Positions 1 to 7,935 are shown, numbered from the stretch's first letter. The stretch is 64,000 nt of DNA from Methylobacter sp. (GCA_030679035.1 JAUXTH010000150.1:20132-84131), one strand, 5' to 3'. The notes: a model not told the origin generated them from the sequence alone. Translations and numbers: made by a program.

Positions 1-117
1 TAATTCATCCATTTGCGGATCAGGTTGATCAAGACTGGCGAGCAGTTGCTCGGCTAAAGCCGCTCTATCCGCTAGCGGCAGGCTTAGCGCCTGATCAAAT
101 AACTGTTTTTGGTGCAT
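1..117 (-). CDS. PF09720-type addiction-module antitoxin, N-terminal part (cut by window edge)
   Basis: The minus-strand reading frame starts at an ATG at 117 and runs off the left edge, giving 39 residues beginning MHQKQLFDQALSLPLADRAA. The pattern of a short helix, LPLADRAALAEQLLASLD and then an acidic PD stretch is typical of the small unstable antitoxins of the putative addiction module family, which pair with RelE/ParE-type toxins. The rest of the gene and any toxin lie outside the window, so whether it is intact cannot be judged. A second, broken member of the same family lies at 479-702 in the same orientation. Confidence 0.6.
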   Translation of the reverse strand, partial: MHQKQLFDQALSLPLADRAALAEQLLASLDQPDPQMDEL

Positions 118-260
118 AGTGTCCACCTCACCATGCTGTTGTGTTGGGCCATATCATACAGAACTTCAGAGCAGAACAACTACCAACTTTAGCAGGTGGA
201 TGTTTCGATCAGGAAAATGCTCTATGCAAGACCCTAGGCTTGCCTTTAATCGAGTTTTCC

Positions 261-373
261 TCGTTCCCACGCGCTGCGTCCTCATGTTGATATACTCTGC
301 ATTCCGGCGCGCTAAACTCGACTCGCGGCGCAGCGCGCCTTGACTGCATTCCCATGCAACGCGTGGGAACGAG
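261..373. repeat. REP/BIME-like palindromic element
   Basis: The ends form complementary 12-base arms, CGTTCCCACGCG at 262-273 and CGCGTGGGAACG at 360-371, with GC-rich palindromic material between. The same CGTTCCCACGC...GCGTGGGAACG motif flanks the RAYT transposase near 10.7 and 11.3 kb and recurs near 38.6 kb, so this is a dispersed repeat family and not a local terminator. Confidence 0.7.
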
Positions 374-439
374 ACATATCATCAAGCCTACGGTCCTGGT
401 CACGTGACTCGGTTATTGAAACTAAAAATTCAGCTTCAC

Positions 440-470
440 AGCGGGACGGGGCATGTTGCCCCGTCCCGCT
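440..470. repeat. Perfect 14-bp-stem GGGACGGGG hairpin
   Basis: AGCGGGACGGGGCA at 440-453 is perfectly complementary to 457-470 across a three-base loop. The same GGACGGGG...CCCCGTCC core occurs at 811-911 and, in degenerate form, inside the element at 7973-8209. It sits directly beyond the end of the broken antitoxin gene. Confidence 0.7.
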
Positions 471-478
471 TGGAGTTT

Positions 479-702
479 TCACTTCAAAGCTGCACGAGCT
501 TGTGCGATCACTTCTTCGAAGGCATGCCAACAACCGTCCCACTCTCGATCTCGGCAACACGCCTTTCAACTTCAACAGCCCAAGCTGATTCGATTTCGTT
601 ATCTTCATCAAGGCTGGCGATAATGTGCTCCGCTAATAGCGCACGCTCGGCGGGTACAAGTTTTAATACCTAGGCCTCTAAAATCTCAAATTGTGGTGAC
701 AT
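479..702 (-). pseudogene. Broken PF09720-type antitoxin (in-frame TAG and frameshift)
   Basis: An ATG at 702 follows a good ribosome binding site (GGAGGG on the minus strand). The frame reads MSPQFEILEA, then TAG at 670-672, then VLKLVPAERALLAEHIIASL and a family-typical acidic stretch. Near GMPS the reading shifts by one base into FEEVIAQARAALK and a stop at 479-481, which is the expected family C-terminus. The gene thus carries both a nonsense codon and a frameshift, and no toxin gene follows it. Family assignment is from sequence pattern; the two lesions are read directly. Confidence 0.7.
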
Positions 703-810
703 TACATACCCTCCAAACGATAAGTTTGAATTGTAGCGCGAGTAAGGTTTTCTGATCTCGATTTTTCACATGTCCATCTTTTAAATAATTTTGGAAAAAC
801 GGAGGCTTAC

Positions 811-911
811 GAGCCGGACGGGGCATGTTGCCCCGTTCGAAACGTTTTAAGTTGGGTAACTTACCTCAAACACAAAAAAAACGTTAGGGACGGGGTTGCA
901 AACCCCGTCCC
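811..911. repeat. Two linked GGGACGGGG-family hairpins
   Basis: A first imperfect hairpin (GGACGGGGCA...TGCCCCGTTC) at 813-838 is followed by an AACGTTTT...AACGTTAGGG stretch and a second hairpin with a perfect 11-bp stem (887-897 with 901-911, loop GCA). The layout of hairpin, GTTGGGTAACTTA and AACGTTAGGGA is shared with 8012-8090, so it is a dispersed repeat. It abuts the 5' end of the RAYT remnant at 921. Confidence 0.6.
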
Positions 912-920
912 GCTTGGGAT

Positions 921-1067
921 TACATTCATTACAATCCGGTAAAACACGGTTATGTGGCAAAAGTTGCGGATTGGCCGTATTCGTCTTTCCATCGTTGTGT
1001 AAAACGCGGAATTTATTCGCCGGATTGGGCCGCACCTCCAGCTATTGTTGAACAATCCTGGGAGTAG
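921..1067 (+). pseudogene. C-terminal remnant of a REP-associated tyrosine transposase (RAYT)
   Basis: An open stretch starting without a start codon encodes YIHYNPVKHGYVAKVADWPY, SSFHRCVKRGIYSPDW and a few more residues to a TAG at 1065-1067. The signature YIHxNPVKxGYV...WPYSSF is the conserved C-terminal block of IS200-like/RAYT transposases and matches the equivalent block of the intact RAYT at 10761-11291. Everything upstream, including the HUH and catalytic Tyr region, has been lost where the hairpin repeat begins. It is clearly a non-functional fragment. Confidence 0.75.
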
Positions 1068-1076
1068 CGTGTGATA

Positions 1077-1160
1077 CCGGTAGGCTGGGTTGAATGCAAT
1101 GAAACCCAGTATTGGCCGCCATCGAAAGCTGGGTTTCGCGTTGCTCAACCCAGCCTACGG
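1077..1160. repeat. GTAGGCTGGGTTGA inverted repeat
   Basis: The left arm GGTAGGCTGGGTTGA (1079-1093) is nearly complementary to TCAACCCAGCCTACGG (1145-1160). The inner arms GAAACCCAG and CTGGGTTTC also pair. The element sits exactly between the RAYT remnant and the IS110-type remnant, and probably marks a former insertion junction. Confidence 0.6.
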
Positions 1161-1176
1161 GCTGCGCAGCAGCCAA

Positions 1177-1416
1177 TCGGCGCTGGGCGCGTATTTTCGC
1201 AGGCTGTGCGCACGCATGGACAAACCCAAGGCAGTCACTGCGGCGGCGCACAAATTAGCTCGACTAATCTACACGATGCTCACCAAGGGTGAGGAATACA
1301 CCGATCAAGGTCAGGACTACTACGAGGAACGCTACCGCGAACGGGTGCTGCGGCAACTATCCCAGCGCGCCGAAAAACTGGGGATGAAACTCGTTGCTAC
1401 CGAACAACCAGCTTGA
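1177..1416 (+). pseudogene. IS110-type transposase, C-terminal remnant
   Basis: The frame encodes SALGAYFRRLCARMDKPKAV, then TAAAHKLARLIYTMLTKGEE and ends ERVLRQLSQRAEKLG...TEQPA. The TAAAHKLARLIY block followed by the YTDQGQDYYEERYRERVL tail is what I recall from the C-termini of IS110-family transposases. The N-terminal catalytic half is missing, and upstream sequence is the inverted repeat at 1077-1160. The precise IS family is moderately certain; that it is a truncated transposase tail is more certain. Confidence 0.6.
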
Positions 1417-1435
1417 TAACACCTTTACAAGTCAA

Positions 1436-1807
1436 TTACTTGGGATGTGTTTCTTGAGAGGAATGCGATTTGTCATCACGGCGCGAAAATATAAGTCCAT
1501 TATCTGGACTGAGTGAGAGGATGACATTTGTAGAACTCAGTTCAATTAGCCGCCCAGCTTGGTTGTATGCAAATCGAACCTCACCACCACCATAAAACTT
1601 AATAAAGTGCGATCTTGAACCTACAACAGTGTTGATACTATGGGTTTCTACATCGATAACATTTTTAATACCAACAGACTCGATTTTTTCCAAGTCAATT
1701 GAGATTCCATTCTCCCCCATGGTAATGACGGCACCAGAAGAGGACTTAACGGAAAGTGTGCCGTCTGGATTTGTTTTTATAGTAGAGCCAAATTTCTCGA
1801 ATTCCAT
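1436..1807 (-). CDS. Hypothetical protein, 123 aa
   Basis: I do not recognise this protein. It starts at an ATG at 1807 nine bases after CGTTAGG on the minus strand and has no signal peptide or membrane segment. The sequence alternates short beta-like stretches and turns (FGSTIKTNPDGTLSVKSSSG, ITMGENGISIDLEKI), which suggests a small beta-rich fold. It lies alone between an IS110-type remnant and the phzF-nirBD operon, and the upstream CCTAACG/CGTTAGG pair resembles the boundary of an integron gene cassette (see 1814-1898). Function unknown. Confidence 0.55.
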   Translation of the reverse strand: MEFEKFGSTIKTNPDGTLSVKSSSGAVITMGENGISIDLEKIESVGIKNVIDVETHSINTVVGSRSHFIKFYGGGEVRFAYNQAGRLIELSSTNVILSLSPDNGLIFSRRDDKSHSSQETHPK

Positions 1808-1813
1808 TTGTAT

Positions 1814-1898
1814 TCCTAACGTTAAGTAGACACCTAAGCAGGTGCAGATTAATTTTCAATTACCGGCGTATAACGCAACTCCTGCAATCCGTTAGGCA
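1814..1898 (-). other. Possible degenerate attC-like recombination site
   Basis: The ends CCTAACG (1815-1821) and CGTTAGG (1890-1896) are exactly complementary, matching the outer core boxes of attC sites. GCAGG and CCTGC can also pair inside. The gene at 1436-1807 begins nine bases beyond one end, the spacing usual for cassette genes. The inner boxes are not convincingly symmetrical, so this is only a possibility. Confidence 0.25.
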
Positions 1899-2005
1899 AG
1901 ATACTATAGATATTCAATTATTGATAGCTACCTTTTTATGCAAATCAAAAACACGGCTCTAAAACTATTTGCTCCAGCCAGCGACCCTATTCGCGTTTAA
2001 TCGAG

Positions 2006-2926
2006 TTACCAATCAGGAATATTCATAACCCCCTCAGCCACCATCACCGCCGCGCCACCGACCCGGATAGTCAGCGTGTCGCTACCTTTATTATCCATTT
2101 CCAGATTCAGCACACTGCGGCGGTTGCGTTCATCGCCGCGATCCACGGCAAAGGTGTAGGTACCTTTTTGCATGAATTCAAATGAGCACAAATACGAAGC
2201 AAACGCAGGCATCGCGCTGCCGACAGGCGGGTCTTCGTGGATGCCGATACGCGGGCCGAGCAGGCGGGCGTTAAAATCCGCATCCGCAAATGGCGTTTTC
2301 GGGGCGAACAGCAAGATTTCCTGGGCGGCGGTTTGCGGGGCGGTCGATTGGCTCCAGGCCGCGTAATTGAATTTTGCGGCTCTTACGCTTTCGTAACGCC
2401 AAACCGGAACGATTAAATACGGAACGCCGCAAGACACCAAGCGCGTGGCATATTTTTTATGGTCGAGTTCCGACTGCTGTATCGACAGGAAACTCGCCAA
2501 CTCCTCATCGCTGGGGGTAAAGCGGTCGATGATGGACGTCACCTTGCGGGTGAATTGCACAAAGCTGGGTTGGCCGTTTTCAGCGGTAATGTTGACGTTG
2601 ACTGGGCCGGTATTTTGCTCGAAAACCATCGGCGTAATCGCATCGCTTAACTGAATGTCTCCGCAATGCGCCAATACAAAGGCGGTGGCGATTATCGGGT
2701 GTCCTGCAAAATCGATTTCGCTTAGCGGCGAAAAAATCCGCATCACGCGGCTGGTGGTTTGCTTATCGGGATGAAATACAAACACCGTTTCCGATAGGTT
2801 CAACTCCCTGGCTACCAGCTGCATTTGCTCTTTGTTTAATCCCTCGGCATTTGGGAAAACGGCTATTTGTGCGCCGCTGAAAATCTGTTTGGTAAATACA
2901 TCGGCGATGTAATAGTTGTATTTCAT
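2006..2926 (-). CDS. PhzF family isomerase-like protein
   Basis: This 306-residue protein has the PhzF (phenazine biosynthesis-like, diaminopimelate-epimerase fold) pattern: YYIADVFTKQIFSGAQIAVF at the N-terminus, ELNLSETVFV with the conserved catalytic-type Glu, FAGHPIIATAFVL, and a C-terminal GPRIGIHEDPPVGSAMPAFA block. Family members isomerise or epimerise small metabolites; the substrate here is unknown. The ATG overlaps the nirD stop by four bases (ATGA), so it is translationally coupled to nirBD. A phenazine pathway is not evident nearby, so a generic isomerase role is likelier. The C-terminus is complete. Confidence 0.85.
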   Translation of the reverse strand: MKYNYYIADVFTKQIFSGAQIAVFPNAEGLNKEQMQLVARELNLSETVFVFHPDKQTTSRVMRIFSPLSEIDFAGHPIIATAFVLAHCGDIQLSDAITPMVFEQNTGPVNVNITAENGQPSFVQFTRKVTSIIDRFTPSDEELASFLSIQQSELDHKKYATRLVSCGVPYLIVPVWRYESVRAAKFNYAAWSQSTAPQTAAQEILLFAPKTPFADADFNARLLGPRIGIHEDPPVGSAMPAFASYLCSFEFMQKGTYTFAVDRGDERNRRSVLNLEMDNKGSDTLTIRVGGAAVMVAEGVMNIPDW

Positions 2927-3306
2927 AACGCTGGCTCTCCGTGATGCGGCAATGAGGAAAGATCGACTTGAACCTTGAGATTTTCAATGCGAATCGCATA
3001 AACGGGAATTTTCACGGTTTCATCTTCCAGGCAAACGCCGGTTTGCAGACTGAAATGTTGTTTGTATAGAGGCGACGCGACGACCGGCTGGCCGCCGATG
3101 TCGCCGATCAATCCGCGCGACAGGACATTGGCCTTGCCGAACGGGTCGTAATTGCCGACAGCATAAATTTTCGCGTCGGCCCCTTCGGCTTCGCTCAGGA
3201 CAGGTCGCATCCAAAAAATCGCCACCTGCTCCCCATCAAGCAACGCGCAAACGCCGGAGTCGGGCTGCAAGTCATCGACCTTGCAAACATCTAACCACTT
3301 AGCCAT
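2923..3306 (-). CDS. nirD: Assimilatory nitrite reductase small subunit NirD
   Basis: This is the small, Rieske-fold partner of NirB in NADH-dependent reduction of nitrite to ammonium in the cytoplasm. The 127-residue sequence carries the family blocks YAVGNYDPFGKANVLSRGLI, GDIGGQPVVASPLYKQHFSL and TGVCLEDETVKIPVYAIR. It follows nirB directly (stop and start adjoin at 3306) and overlaps phzF by four bases. Residues 34-42 (RPVLSEAEG) are unlike other NirD proteins and coincide with a dispersed repeat inserted in frame at 3180-3210, lengthening a surface loop before the conserved core. It should still fold, because the insert lies between beta strands, but this is inference. Confidence 0.93.
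   Translation of the reverse strand: MAKWLDVCKVDDLQPDSGVCALLDGEQVAIFWMRPVLSEAEGADAKIYAVGNYDPFGKANVLSRGLIGDIGGQPVVASPLYKQHFSLQTGVCLEDETVKIPVYAIRIENLKVQVDLSSLPHHGEPAL
3180..3210 (-). repeat. Dispersed repeat inserted in the nirD coding sequence
   Basis: The CTTCGGCTTCGCTCAGGACAGG-type sequence resembles the TTCGACAGGCTCAGGACGAA repeats at 60383-60447 and the copy at 21041-21062 inside nrtCD. It is read in frame as RPVLSEAEG. Confidence 0.6.
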
Positions 3307-5843
3307 TACGCAATCTCCATTAGTTTAAAATGTTTCCGCTCGTTTTCATCGGCAGGACGAATCTGACCGCGCTCTTCAACAAAGACTATATTGTCATCGG
3401 GCTGGTCGCTGTTGATGAAATGCCTGAAGCGTTTGAGCTTGGCTTCATCTTCAATCGCGGCTTTCCATTCGCATTGGTAGGTGTCGATCACATACTGCAT
3501 TTGCTGTTCCAGCTGATCGCACAATCCCAGTTTGTCTTCAATGACCACCGATTTTAAGTAATCCAGTCCGCCTTCCATGTTTTCCATCCATACCGAGGTG
3601 CGTTGCAGACGGTCTGCGGTGCGCACATAAAAACTCAAAAAGCGGTCGATGTATTTAATCAGGGTTTCCTTGTCCAAGCCGGTGGCGAATAAATCCGCAT
3701 GGCGCGGTTTCATGCCGCCGTTGCCGCAGACATACAAGTTCCAGCCGTTTTCGGTCGCGATAACGCCGACATCCTTGCCCTGCGCTTCGGCGCATTCGCG
3801 GGTGCAGCCGGACACCGCAAATTTGATTTTATGCGGGGAGCGCAAGCCCTTGTAGCGGTTTTCCAGTTCTATCGCGAGCCCCACGCTGTCATCGACGCCG
3901 TAACGGCACCAGGTGCTGCCGACGCAGGATTTAACGGTGCGTAGCGATTTGCCGTAAGCATGGCCCGATTCGAAACCGGCATCGATCAATTCTTTCCAGA
4001 TATGCGGCAGTTGATCGACCCGCGCACCGAATAAATCCACGCGCTGGCCGCCGGTGATTTTGGTGTAGAGCTGGTATTTTTTGCCGACCTGACCCAACGC
4101 AATCAGCATGTCCGGGCTGATTTCGCCGCCGGTAATGCGCGGCACCACCGAATAAGTGCCGTCTTTTTGCATATTGGCTAAGAAGGTATCGTTGGTGTCC
4201 TGTAGCCCCAGATGGTCTTTTTCCAGAATATGCTCATTCCATTGCGAGGCCAGGATGTTGCCGACGGCAGGTTTGCAAATTTCGCAGCCGTGGCCTTTGC
4301 CGTGTTTGTGCAGCAAGTCGGCAAAGGTTTTGATTTGCTCAACCCGGATCAGATTATGAAGATCCTGCCGGGTATAGGCAAAATGCTCGCAGATGTCGGT
4401 ATTGACTTCAAAACCCTGTTTGGACAGTTCCGAATCCAACACCGACTTAAGCAACGCCGAACAGCCGCCGCAACCGGTTGCGGCTTTGGTTTCCGATTTT
4501 AATGCTCCCATCGTCATGCAGCCGCCTTCAATCGCCGAACAAATCGCGCCCTTGCTCACGTCGTAGCAGGAACAGATTTGCGCCGAAGCGGGCAGGGCAT
4601 CAGGGCCCAAACCGACCGAGGAATCGGAGCGGTGCGGTAATATTAACGCATCGGGATTTTCCGGCAGTTCGATACCGTTCAGGCAATATTGCAATAAGGT
4701 TCCGTAGCCCGATGCATCGCCGACCAACACCGCGCCCAGCAATTGTTTTTTGTCCTGGCTGACCACCAGGCGTTTATAGACTTCGCTTGCACCATTTTGG
4801 TAAGTGTAAACCATCGCGCCCTGGGTTTTGGCGTGAGCGTCGCCGATGCTGGCGACATCGACGCCCATCAGTTTCAGCTTGGTGCTCATGTCCGCGCCGG
4901 TAAAGCTGGCGTCATTGCCTGCCAAATCGGCTACGACGGTACGCGCCATCGTATAACCCGGCGCGACCAACCCGTAAATCATGCCGTTCCACAACGCGCA
5001 CTCGCCGATTGCATAAATGCTGGGGTCGGACGTGCGGCACTGGTTATCGATGACGATACCGCCGCGCTGGCCGACTTCCAGACCGGAAGCTCTGGCAAGA
5101 TCGTCACGCGGTCGAATCCCCGCCGAAAACAGCACGATGTCGGTTTCCAGTTCTTCACCGTCGGCAAAACACATTTTGTTCACGCACTGCTCGCCGTCGG
5201 TGATGACGCTGGTGTTTTTGCCGGTATGCACGGTCACGCCCAAATTCTCGATCTTGAGTCGCAGCATCGCACCGCCCGCGTCATCAAGCTGCACCGCCAT
5301 CAAGCGCGGCGCGAACTCGACCACATGGGTTTCCAAGCCTAAATCCATTAACGCTTTGGCCGCTTCAAGCCCCAACAAGCCGCCGCCGACTACGGTACCG
5401 ACCTTGCCGGTTTTGGCCGCAAGGGCAATCGCTTCAAGATCTTCAATCGTGCGGTAAACCAGACATTGCGCCCGATCATGCCCAGGAACGGGCGGCACGA
5501 ACGGATAAGATCCGGTCGCCAACACCAGTTTATCGTAGGCTATGGTCAGGCCTTTTGCCGAAGTGACGGTTTTATCGGCTCTATTAATAGTGGCGGCTTT
5601 ATCGCCCAGATGAAGGGTAATGCCATGCTGTTCGAAAAAGCCGTCTTCGACTAAAGACAATTCCTGCGCAGTCGTGCCGGTGAAAAAGGCCGATAAATGC
5701 ACCCGGTCATAGGCTGCTCTGGGTTCTTCGCAAAAAGTGATAATTTCATATTGCTCTTTAATGGTGCTTTCGACCAGGCTCGCCAGAAAATGCTGCCCGA
5801 CCATGCCATTACCAATAACGACCAATGTTTGTTTTGTGCTCAT
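3306..5843 (-). CDS. nirB: Assimilatory nitrite reductase large subunit NirB
   Basis: The 845-residue NADH-dependent siroheme nitrite reductase reduces nitrite to ammonium. It has an N-terminal FAD/NAD domain (VVIGNGMVGQHF and GTVVGGGLLGLEAAKALMDL), a BFD-type [2Fe-2S] region with CSCYDV...TGCGGC near residue 430-480, a second Cys-rich block (GHGCEICKP), then the ferredoxin-like and siroheme/4Fe-4S domains with the cysteine pairs KSCVGSTWC and SGCTREC. The frame is open to a TTG at 5888, but the ATG at 5843 follows a GGGG-rich ribosome site and gives the family-typical MSTKQTLVVIGNG start, and the sigma-54 promoter overlaps the longer start, so the ATG is chosen. It is transcribed with nirD and phzF. 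Confidence 0.95.
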   Translation of the reverse strand: MSTKQTLVVIGNGMVGQHFLASLVESTIKEQYEIITFCEEPRAAYDRVHLSAFFTGTTAQELSLVEDGFFEQHGITLHLGDKAATINRADKTVTSAKGLTIAYDKLVLATGSYPFVPPVPGHDRAQCLVYRTIEDLEAIALAAKTGKVGTVVGGGLLGLEAAKALMDLGLETHVVEFAPRLMAVQLDDAGGAMLRLKIENLGVTVHTGKNTSVITDGEQCVNKMCFADGEELETDIVLFSAGIRPRDDLARASGLEVGQRGGIVIDNQCRTSDPSIYAIGECALWNGMIYGLVAPGYTMARTVVADLAGNDASFTGADMSTKLKLMGVDVASIGDAHAKTQGAMVYTYQNGASEVYKRLVVSQDKKQLLGAVLVGDASGYGTLLQYCLNGIELPENPDALILPHRSDSSVGLGPDALPASAQICSCYDVSKGAICSAIEGGCMTMGALKSETKAATGCGGCSALLKSVLDSELSKQGFEVNTDICEHFAYTRQDLHNLIRVEQIKTFADLLHKHGKGHGCEICKPAVGNILASQWNEHILEKDHLGLQDTNDTFLANMQKDGTYSVVPRITGGEISPDMLIALGQVGKKYQLYTKITGGQRVDLFGARVDQLPHIWKELIDAGFESGHAYGKSLRTVKSCVGSTWCRYGVDDSVGLAIELENRYKGLRSPHKIKFAVSGCTRECAEAQGKDVGVIATENGWNLYVCGNGGMKPRHADLFATGLDKETLIKYIDRFLSFYVRTADRLQRTSVWMENMEGGLDYLKSVVIEDKLGLCDQLEQQMQYVIDTYQCEWKAAIEDEAKLKRFRHFINSDQPDDNIVFVEERGQIRPADENERKHFKLMEIA

Positions 5844-5883
5844 ATACAACCCCGATAACGTTGTTTGTTGATTGGAGTTATAG

Positions 5884-5899
5884 AGCAATGGCTATGCCA
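5884..5899 (-). promoter_or_regulatory. Sigma-54 promoter of nirB
   Basis: On the minus strand the sequence reads TGGCATAGCCATTGCT, with the invariant GG (5898-5897) and GC (5886-5885) exactly ten bases apart as in the sigma-54 consensus. The predicted transcript starts near 5874, about 30 bases ahead of the nirB ATG. Confidence 0.7.
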
Positions 5900-5963
5900 G
5901 AATGATCAAGCAAGTGATTTTAAAAGGTTCTTTCATTATCAAGTTGAAAAAAAAGATTAATGA

Positions 5964-5980
5964 TGAGCCGATATGGTGCA
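5964..5980. promoter_or_regulatory. NtrC-like enhancer site (nirB side)
   Basis: TGAGCCGATATGGTGCA matches the NtrC consensus TGCACC-N5-GGTGCA with one perfect half and two mismatches in the other. It lies about 65 bases upstream of the nirB -24 element, a suitable distance for a sigma-54 activator. Confidence 0.5.
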
Positions 5981-6177
5981 TGCAAATAAACAATGCCCGT
6001 TATTTGTGCAATGCAGGCCTCATTTTAAACACGGTTTGATAATGTCCGGTATTGCGACGGCATATCGTCAAGAGCTTGCGCAGTTTGTGCTGATGTTGGG
6101 TACTGTCCGCGAAAAGAACGATACTCAGAAAATATAGCTACAGAGCAACATGAATTTTTAAACTTCGCGATCCATTC

Positions 6178-6214
6178 AGCACCACAATGATACGCATTGC
6201 ATCATTATGGTGCT
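6178..6214. promoter_or_regulatory. Palindrome with NtrC-like site (narK side)
   Basis: AGCACCACAATGAT (6178-6191) and ATCATTATGGTGCT (6201-6214) form an inverted repeat with one mismatch. Its right part, TGCATCATTATGGTGCT at 6198-6214, matches the NtrC consensus with two mismatches. It lies about 80 bases upstream of the narK -24 element, and this intergenic region is otherwise featureless. Confidence 0.55.
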
Positions 6215-6289
6215 TGCTATCCGCCTGGCAAGCCTTTTAATTCACTTCGCATCCTAAATAACTCCGCATGATAGCGGTTCCGGCTTATG

Positions 6290-6305
6290 TGGCATGCAAT
6301 ATGCT
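6290..6305 (+). promoter_or_regulatory. Sigma-54 promoter of narK
   Basis: TGGCATGCAATATGCT has GG at 6291-6292 and GC at 6303-6304 with the required ten-base separation. Transcription would begin near 6315, which excludes the upstream in-frame ATG at 6294 and supports the ATG at 6345. Confidence 0.65.
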
Positions 6306-6344
6306 GTTTCCAGTTTTAGTCGCATCAATAACTGGAAATCAATC

Positions 6345-7823
6345 ATGTCAGCTCAACACCTTAACCTGTTCTCTTTCTCGGGGAAAACAAAAATTCTCCA
6401 CATGACGTGGATGGCTTTTTTTATCAGTTTTGTGGTGTGGTTTAACCATGCGCCCTTAATGATGGTGATCGCTAAAACGCTGGGCATGAACAACTCGGAA
6501 ATAAAAACCATCCTGATTTTAAACGTCGCCTTGACCATTCCGGCGCGGATTGTGATCGGTATTCTGGTCGATAAATTCGGTCCTAAACGCACTTATTCAA
6601 CACTGTTGGCGGCGGGCAGCATTCCCTGTTTTATGTTCGCTTTTGCGACCAGCTTCGAACAACTGGCCTTGGCTCGCTTCTTATTGGGCTTTATAGGCGC
6701 CGGTTTTGTGATCGGCATCCGCATGGTCGGTGAGTGGTTTCCGGCCAAACAAGTGGGTATTGCCGAAGGTATTTACGGCGGTTGGGGAAACTTCGGTTCA
6801 GCTGCGGCGGCCGGAGCTTTACCTGCTCTCGCGCTGGTCTTTGGCGGCGATGAAGGCTGGCGATATGCGATTGCAACGACAGGCGTTATTGCGTTGATTT
6901 ATTCGGTTATCTATTTTTTCAGTGTATCCGATACGCCTAAAGGCTCGACTTATTTTAAGCCCAAAAAAGCCGGGGCGATGGAAGTCACCAGTATCTGGGA
7001 CTTGTTTTTCTATATTCTGATGAGCGTTCCTTTGTATGCCACCTTGAGCCTGTTAACCTGGAAATTATCGCCAACCGGCGCAAATCTGTTATCGAACGTT
7101 GCCGCCATCTGTATTTACACCGCCATTTGGGCTTTATTTATCTATAACGTGTATAAAATAATCCACGTTAATGAAGAGCATTTGCAACACCCGATAGATG
7201 AAATTCATAAATACAAATTCAAACAGGTTGCGATTCTGGATCTGGCGTATTTCATTACCTTCGGCTCGGAATTAGCGGTGGTTTCGATGTTGCCGCTGTT
7301 TTTCTTCGATACTTTCCATGAGTCGCACGGCATTACCATGGTTGAAGCCGGTTTGCTGGGAGGCAGTTTTGCCTTTATCAACTTGGTTGCGCGGCCGGCG
7401 GGCGGTTGGATTAGCGATAAATTCGGCCGTAAATTGTCGTTAAGTATTTTTGTTTTGGGTCTGTCGGTAGGTTATTTCTGCATGTCGATGATTGATTCGG
7501 AATGGCCTATTGCGTTGGCGGTATTGATCACCATGGCTTGTTCCTGCTTTGTATCCGGCGGCTGCGGTGCGGTCTATGCAATCGTTCCGTTGATTAAACG
7601 GCGCATGACCGGCCAGATCGCGGGCATGGTCGGCGCTTACGGCAATGTTGGCGGCGTACTGTTTTTGACCATATTATCGTTTGTTACACCGGCTGTATTT
7701 TTTACGATCATAGCGGCAGTGGCGCTATCGGTATTGATTGCAGTACAGTTTATCGATGAACCGAAAGGACACATGGCCGAGGTTCAGGAAGACGGTACAG
7801 TGGAAATGATTGAGTTGAATTGA
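6345..7823 (+). CDS. narK: NarK/NasA-type nitrate/nitrite transporter (MFS)
   Basis: A 492-residue polytopic membrane protein of the nitrate-nitrite porter branch of the major facilitator superfamily. Recognisable blocks are FVVWFNHAPLMMVIAKTLGM in the first transmembrane segment, IGAGFVIGIRMVGEWFP, YGGWGNFGSAAAAGALPA (nitrate signature) and AYGNVGGVLFLT (second nitrate signature). It imports nitrate and/or nitrite for the divergent NirBD; with an ABC nitrate system at 18-23 kb, it may serve mainly nitrite or high-nitrate conditions. The start was placed at 6345 because a sigma-54 promoter lies over the longer N-terminus. The next gene, a phosphatase-kinase, is 430 bases downstream beyond repeats. 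Confidence 0.9.
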   Translation: MSAQHLNLFSFSGKTKILHMTWMAFFISFVVWFNHAPLMMVIAKTLGMNNSEIKTILILNVALTIPARIVIGILVDKFGPKRTYSTLLAAGSIPCFMFAFATSFEQLALARFLLGFIGAGFVIGIRMVGEWFPAKQVGIAEGIYGGWGNFGSAAAAGALPALALVFGGDEGWRYAIATTGVIALIYSVIYFFSVSDTPKGSTYFKPKKAGAMEVTSIWDLFFYILMSVPLYATLSLLTWKLSPTGANLLSNVAAICIYTAIWALFIYNVYKIIHVNEEHLQHPIDEIHKYKFKQVAILDLAYFITFGSELAVVSMLPLFFFDTFHESHGITMVEAGLLGGSFAFINLVARPAGGWISDKFGRKLSLSIFVLGLSVGYFCMSMIDSEWPIALAVLITMACSCFVSGGCGAVYAIVPLIKRRMTGQIAGMVGAYGNVGGVLFLTILSFVTPAVFFTIIAAVALSVLIAVQFIDEPKGHMAEVQEDGTVEMIELN

Positions 7824-7935
7824 ATCAGGTGAAATATTCAATCCATAAATGTAAGTAGATTAATTCACCACGAACGACTGCATGGACAGATATATTGCTC
7901 CTGCAATATCTGCATTCCCCACATCCCTGTGGGTT

